The position numbers and the translations under genes are program-made. Source: Anaerolineaceae bacterium (lineage in GTDB: Bacteria; Chloroflexota; Anaerolineae; Anaerolineales; Anaerolineaceae). From it: DNA of 6,303 nt. Position 1 is the stretch's first letter; every line of letters begins with the position of its first letter. This document shows positions 5,990 through 6,303 of this stretch, piece by piece. Below the pieces are notes generated by a model. It was not told where the DNA came from. It was given only the letters and a program-made list of their open reading frames with translations, and made no database searches. The DNA is taken from NCBI GenBank assembly GCA_011620445.1, contig WOZB01000094.1, forward strand, positions 1 to 6,303. Direction: 5' to 3'.

Positions 5990-5995
5990 ATTATA
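5990..5995 (-). promoter_or_regulatory. -10 box of the abiE operon promoter
   Basis: An exact TATAAT on the minus strand is preceded by a T-rich stretch with no good -35 hexamer at 16-18 bases (CATTTT or TCATTT at best). Transcription would start near 5982, leaving a leader of about 45 bases before abiEi. Confidence 0.5.
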
Positions 5996-6071
5996 CAACA
6001 AAATGTGACAATAAAATGAAAAAATCGGCCTAGAAATAAATCAAAATACACTGGCATATAAGTTGCCCTGG

Positions 6072-6107
6072 TTGATCAATAACGGATCTAGAAAAGATCT
6101 CTTTTCT
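6072..6107. promoter_or_regulatory. Palindrome cluster between divergent defence genes
   Basis: AGAAAAGA-TC-TCTTTTCT (6090-6107) is a perfect 18-base inverted repeat with 8-base arms. Overlapping it, GATCT (6085-6089) and AGATC (6095-6099) form a second pairing. TTGATCAA (6072-6079) is an exact 8-base palindrome. The cluster lies about 40 bases upstream of the methyltransferase -10 box and some 95 bases upstream of the abiE -10 box. A two-base loop rules out a normal terminator hairpin, so a protein-binding site is more likely. Confidence 0.45.
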
Positions 6108-6145
6108 TGATTACATCTTCAAATCCCGATGGGGAAATACACCGC

Positions 6146-6151
6146 TATAAT
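6146..6151 (+). promoter_or_regulatory. -10 box of the DNA methyltransferase gene
   Basis: An exact TATAAT would start transcription near 6158, about 24 bases before the ATG at 6182. No recognisable -35 hexamer sits at the right distance (ATCCCG at 17 bases), so the promoter may depend on an activator or be weak. Confidence 0.5.
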
Positions 6152-6181
6152 TAACTCATTACAAAAGAGAAAGGTAATGAC

Positions 6182-6303
6182 ATGGGTGGACCACAATTTG
6201 ATAAGAACATGCTCTTTTACGGGGACAATCTGGACATTCTGCAGCGTTATATTCGCGACGAATCAGTTGAACTTGTCTATCTGGACCCGCCTTTCAATTC
6301 CAA
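6182..6303 (+). CDS. Site-specific DNA methyltransferase, N-terminal fragment (cut by window end)
   Basis: Forty complete codons are visible, and the gene continues past the window. FYGDNLDIL (12-20) followed by VELVYLDPPFNS (29-40) is the start of the N6-adenine/N4-cytosine methyltransferase domain. DPPF (35-38) is the catalytic motif IV that positions the target amino group. The early position of motif IV, before any S-adenosylmethionine-binding FxGxG motif, fits the beta-type order seen in type III Mod subunits and many solitary or type II enzymes. AAAGG (6170-6174) lies seven bases before the ATG, supporting this start. The modified base, the recognition sequence and whether a restriction enzyme follows cannot be seen here. 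It is divergent from the abiE operon and shares its intergenic control region. Confidence 0.88.
   Translation, partial: MGGPQFDKNMLFYGDNLDILQRYIRDESVELVYLDPPFNS

Noticed and set aside
5938..6057. 40-residue Phe/Cys-rich extension of AbiEi resembling a membrane segment
   Set aside because: It overlaps an exact TATAAT box and the palindrome. AbiEi proteins begin near the winged helix, which the ATG at 5937 provides.

Overview
The window looks like a bacterial chromosome segment in which ordinary housekeeping-type genes meet a defence cluster. Base composition is intermediate, and seems richer in A+T to the right of about 4250. The style of the HIT, PFK-like, TetR-like and AbiE proteins reminds me of Chloroflexota (Anaerolineae), but that is inference from general familiarity and no marker gene is present to prove it.

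Left part (1-2352): a SixA-like histidine phosphatase (+) faces a two-gene minus-strand unit, with a bidirectional terminator between them. That unit is a HIT-family Ap4A-phosphorylase-like hydrolase followed 5 bases later by an unrecognised 137-residue protein. Divergent from it, behind a near-consensus sigma-70 promoter, is a TetR-like regulator. Its start is best placed at 1669, because the promoter occupies the first codons of the longer reading frame.

Middle (2353-4250): the roughly 620-base gap after the regulator is not empty. It carries a decayed, in-frame, collinear second copy of the regulator's middle and 3' end, ending in a 46-base block 38/46 identical to the regulator's own end. 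Next, on the minus strand, is a 383-residue phosphofructokinase-family protein. It keeps the DND catalytic motif and sugar-phosphate arginines but has lost most of the phosphoryl-donor site, and it carries a charged helical insertion.

Right part (4251-6303): an AbiEi/AbiEii type IV toxin-antitoxin operon (minus strand), and divergent from it the first 40 codons of a site-specific DNA methyltransferase, cut by the window end. The 244-base region between them has two TATAAT boxes facing opposite ways and several exact palindromes that look like operators. An abortive-infection module beside a modification enzyme suggests the edge of a defence island whose remainder lies beyond 6303. Nested inverted repeats between 4252 and 4302 mark the junction with the PFK-like gene.
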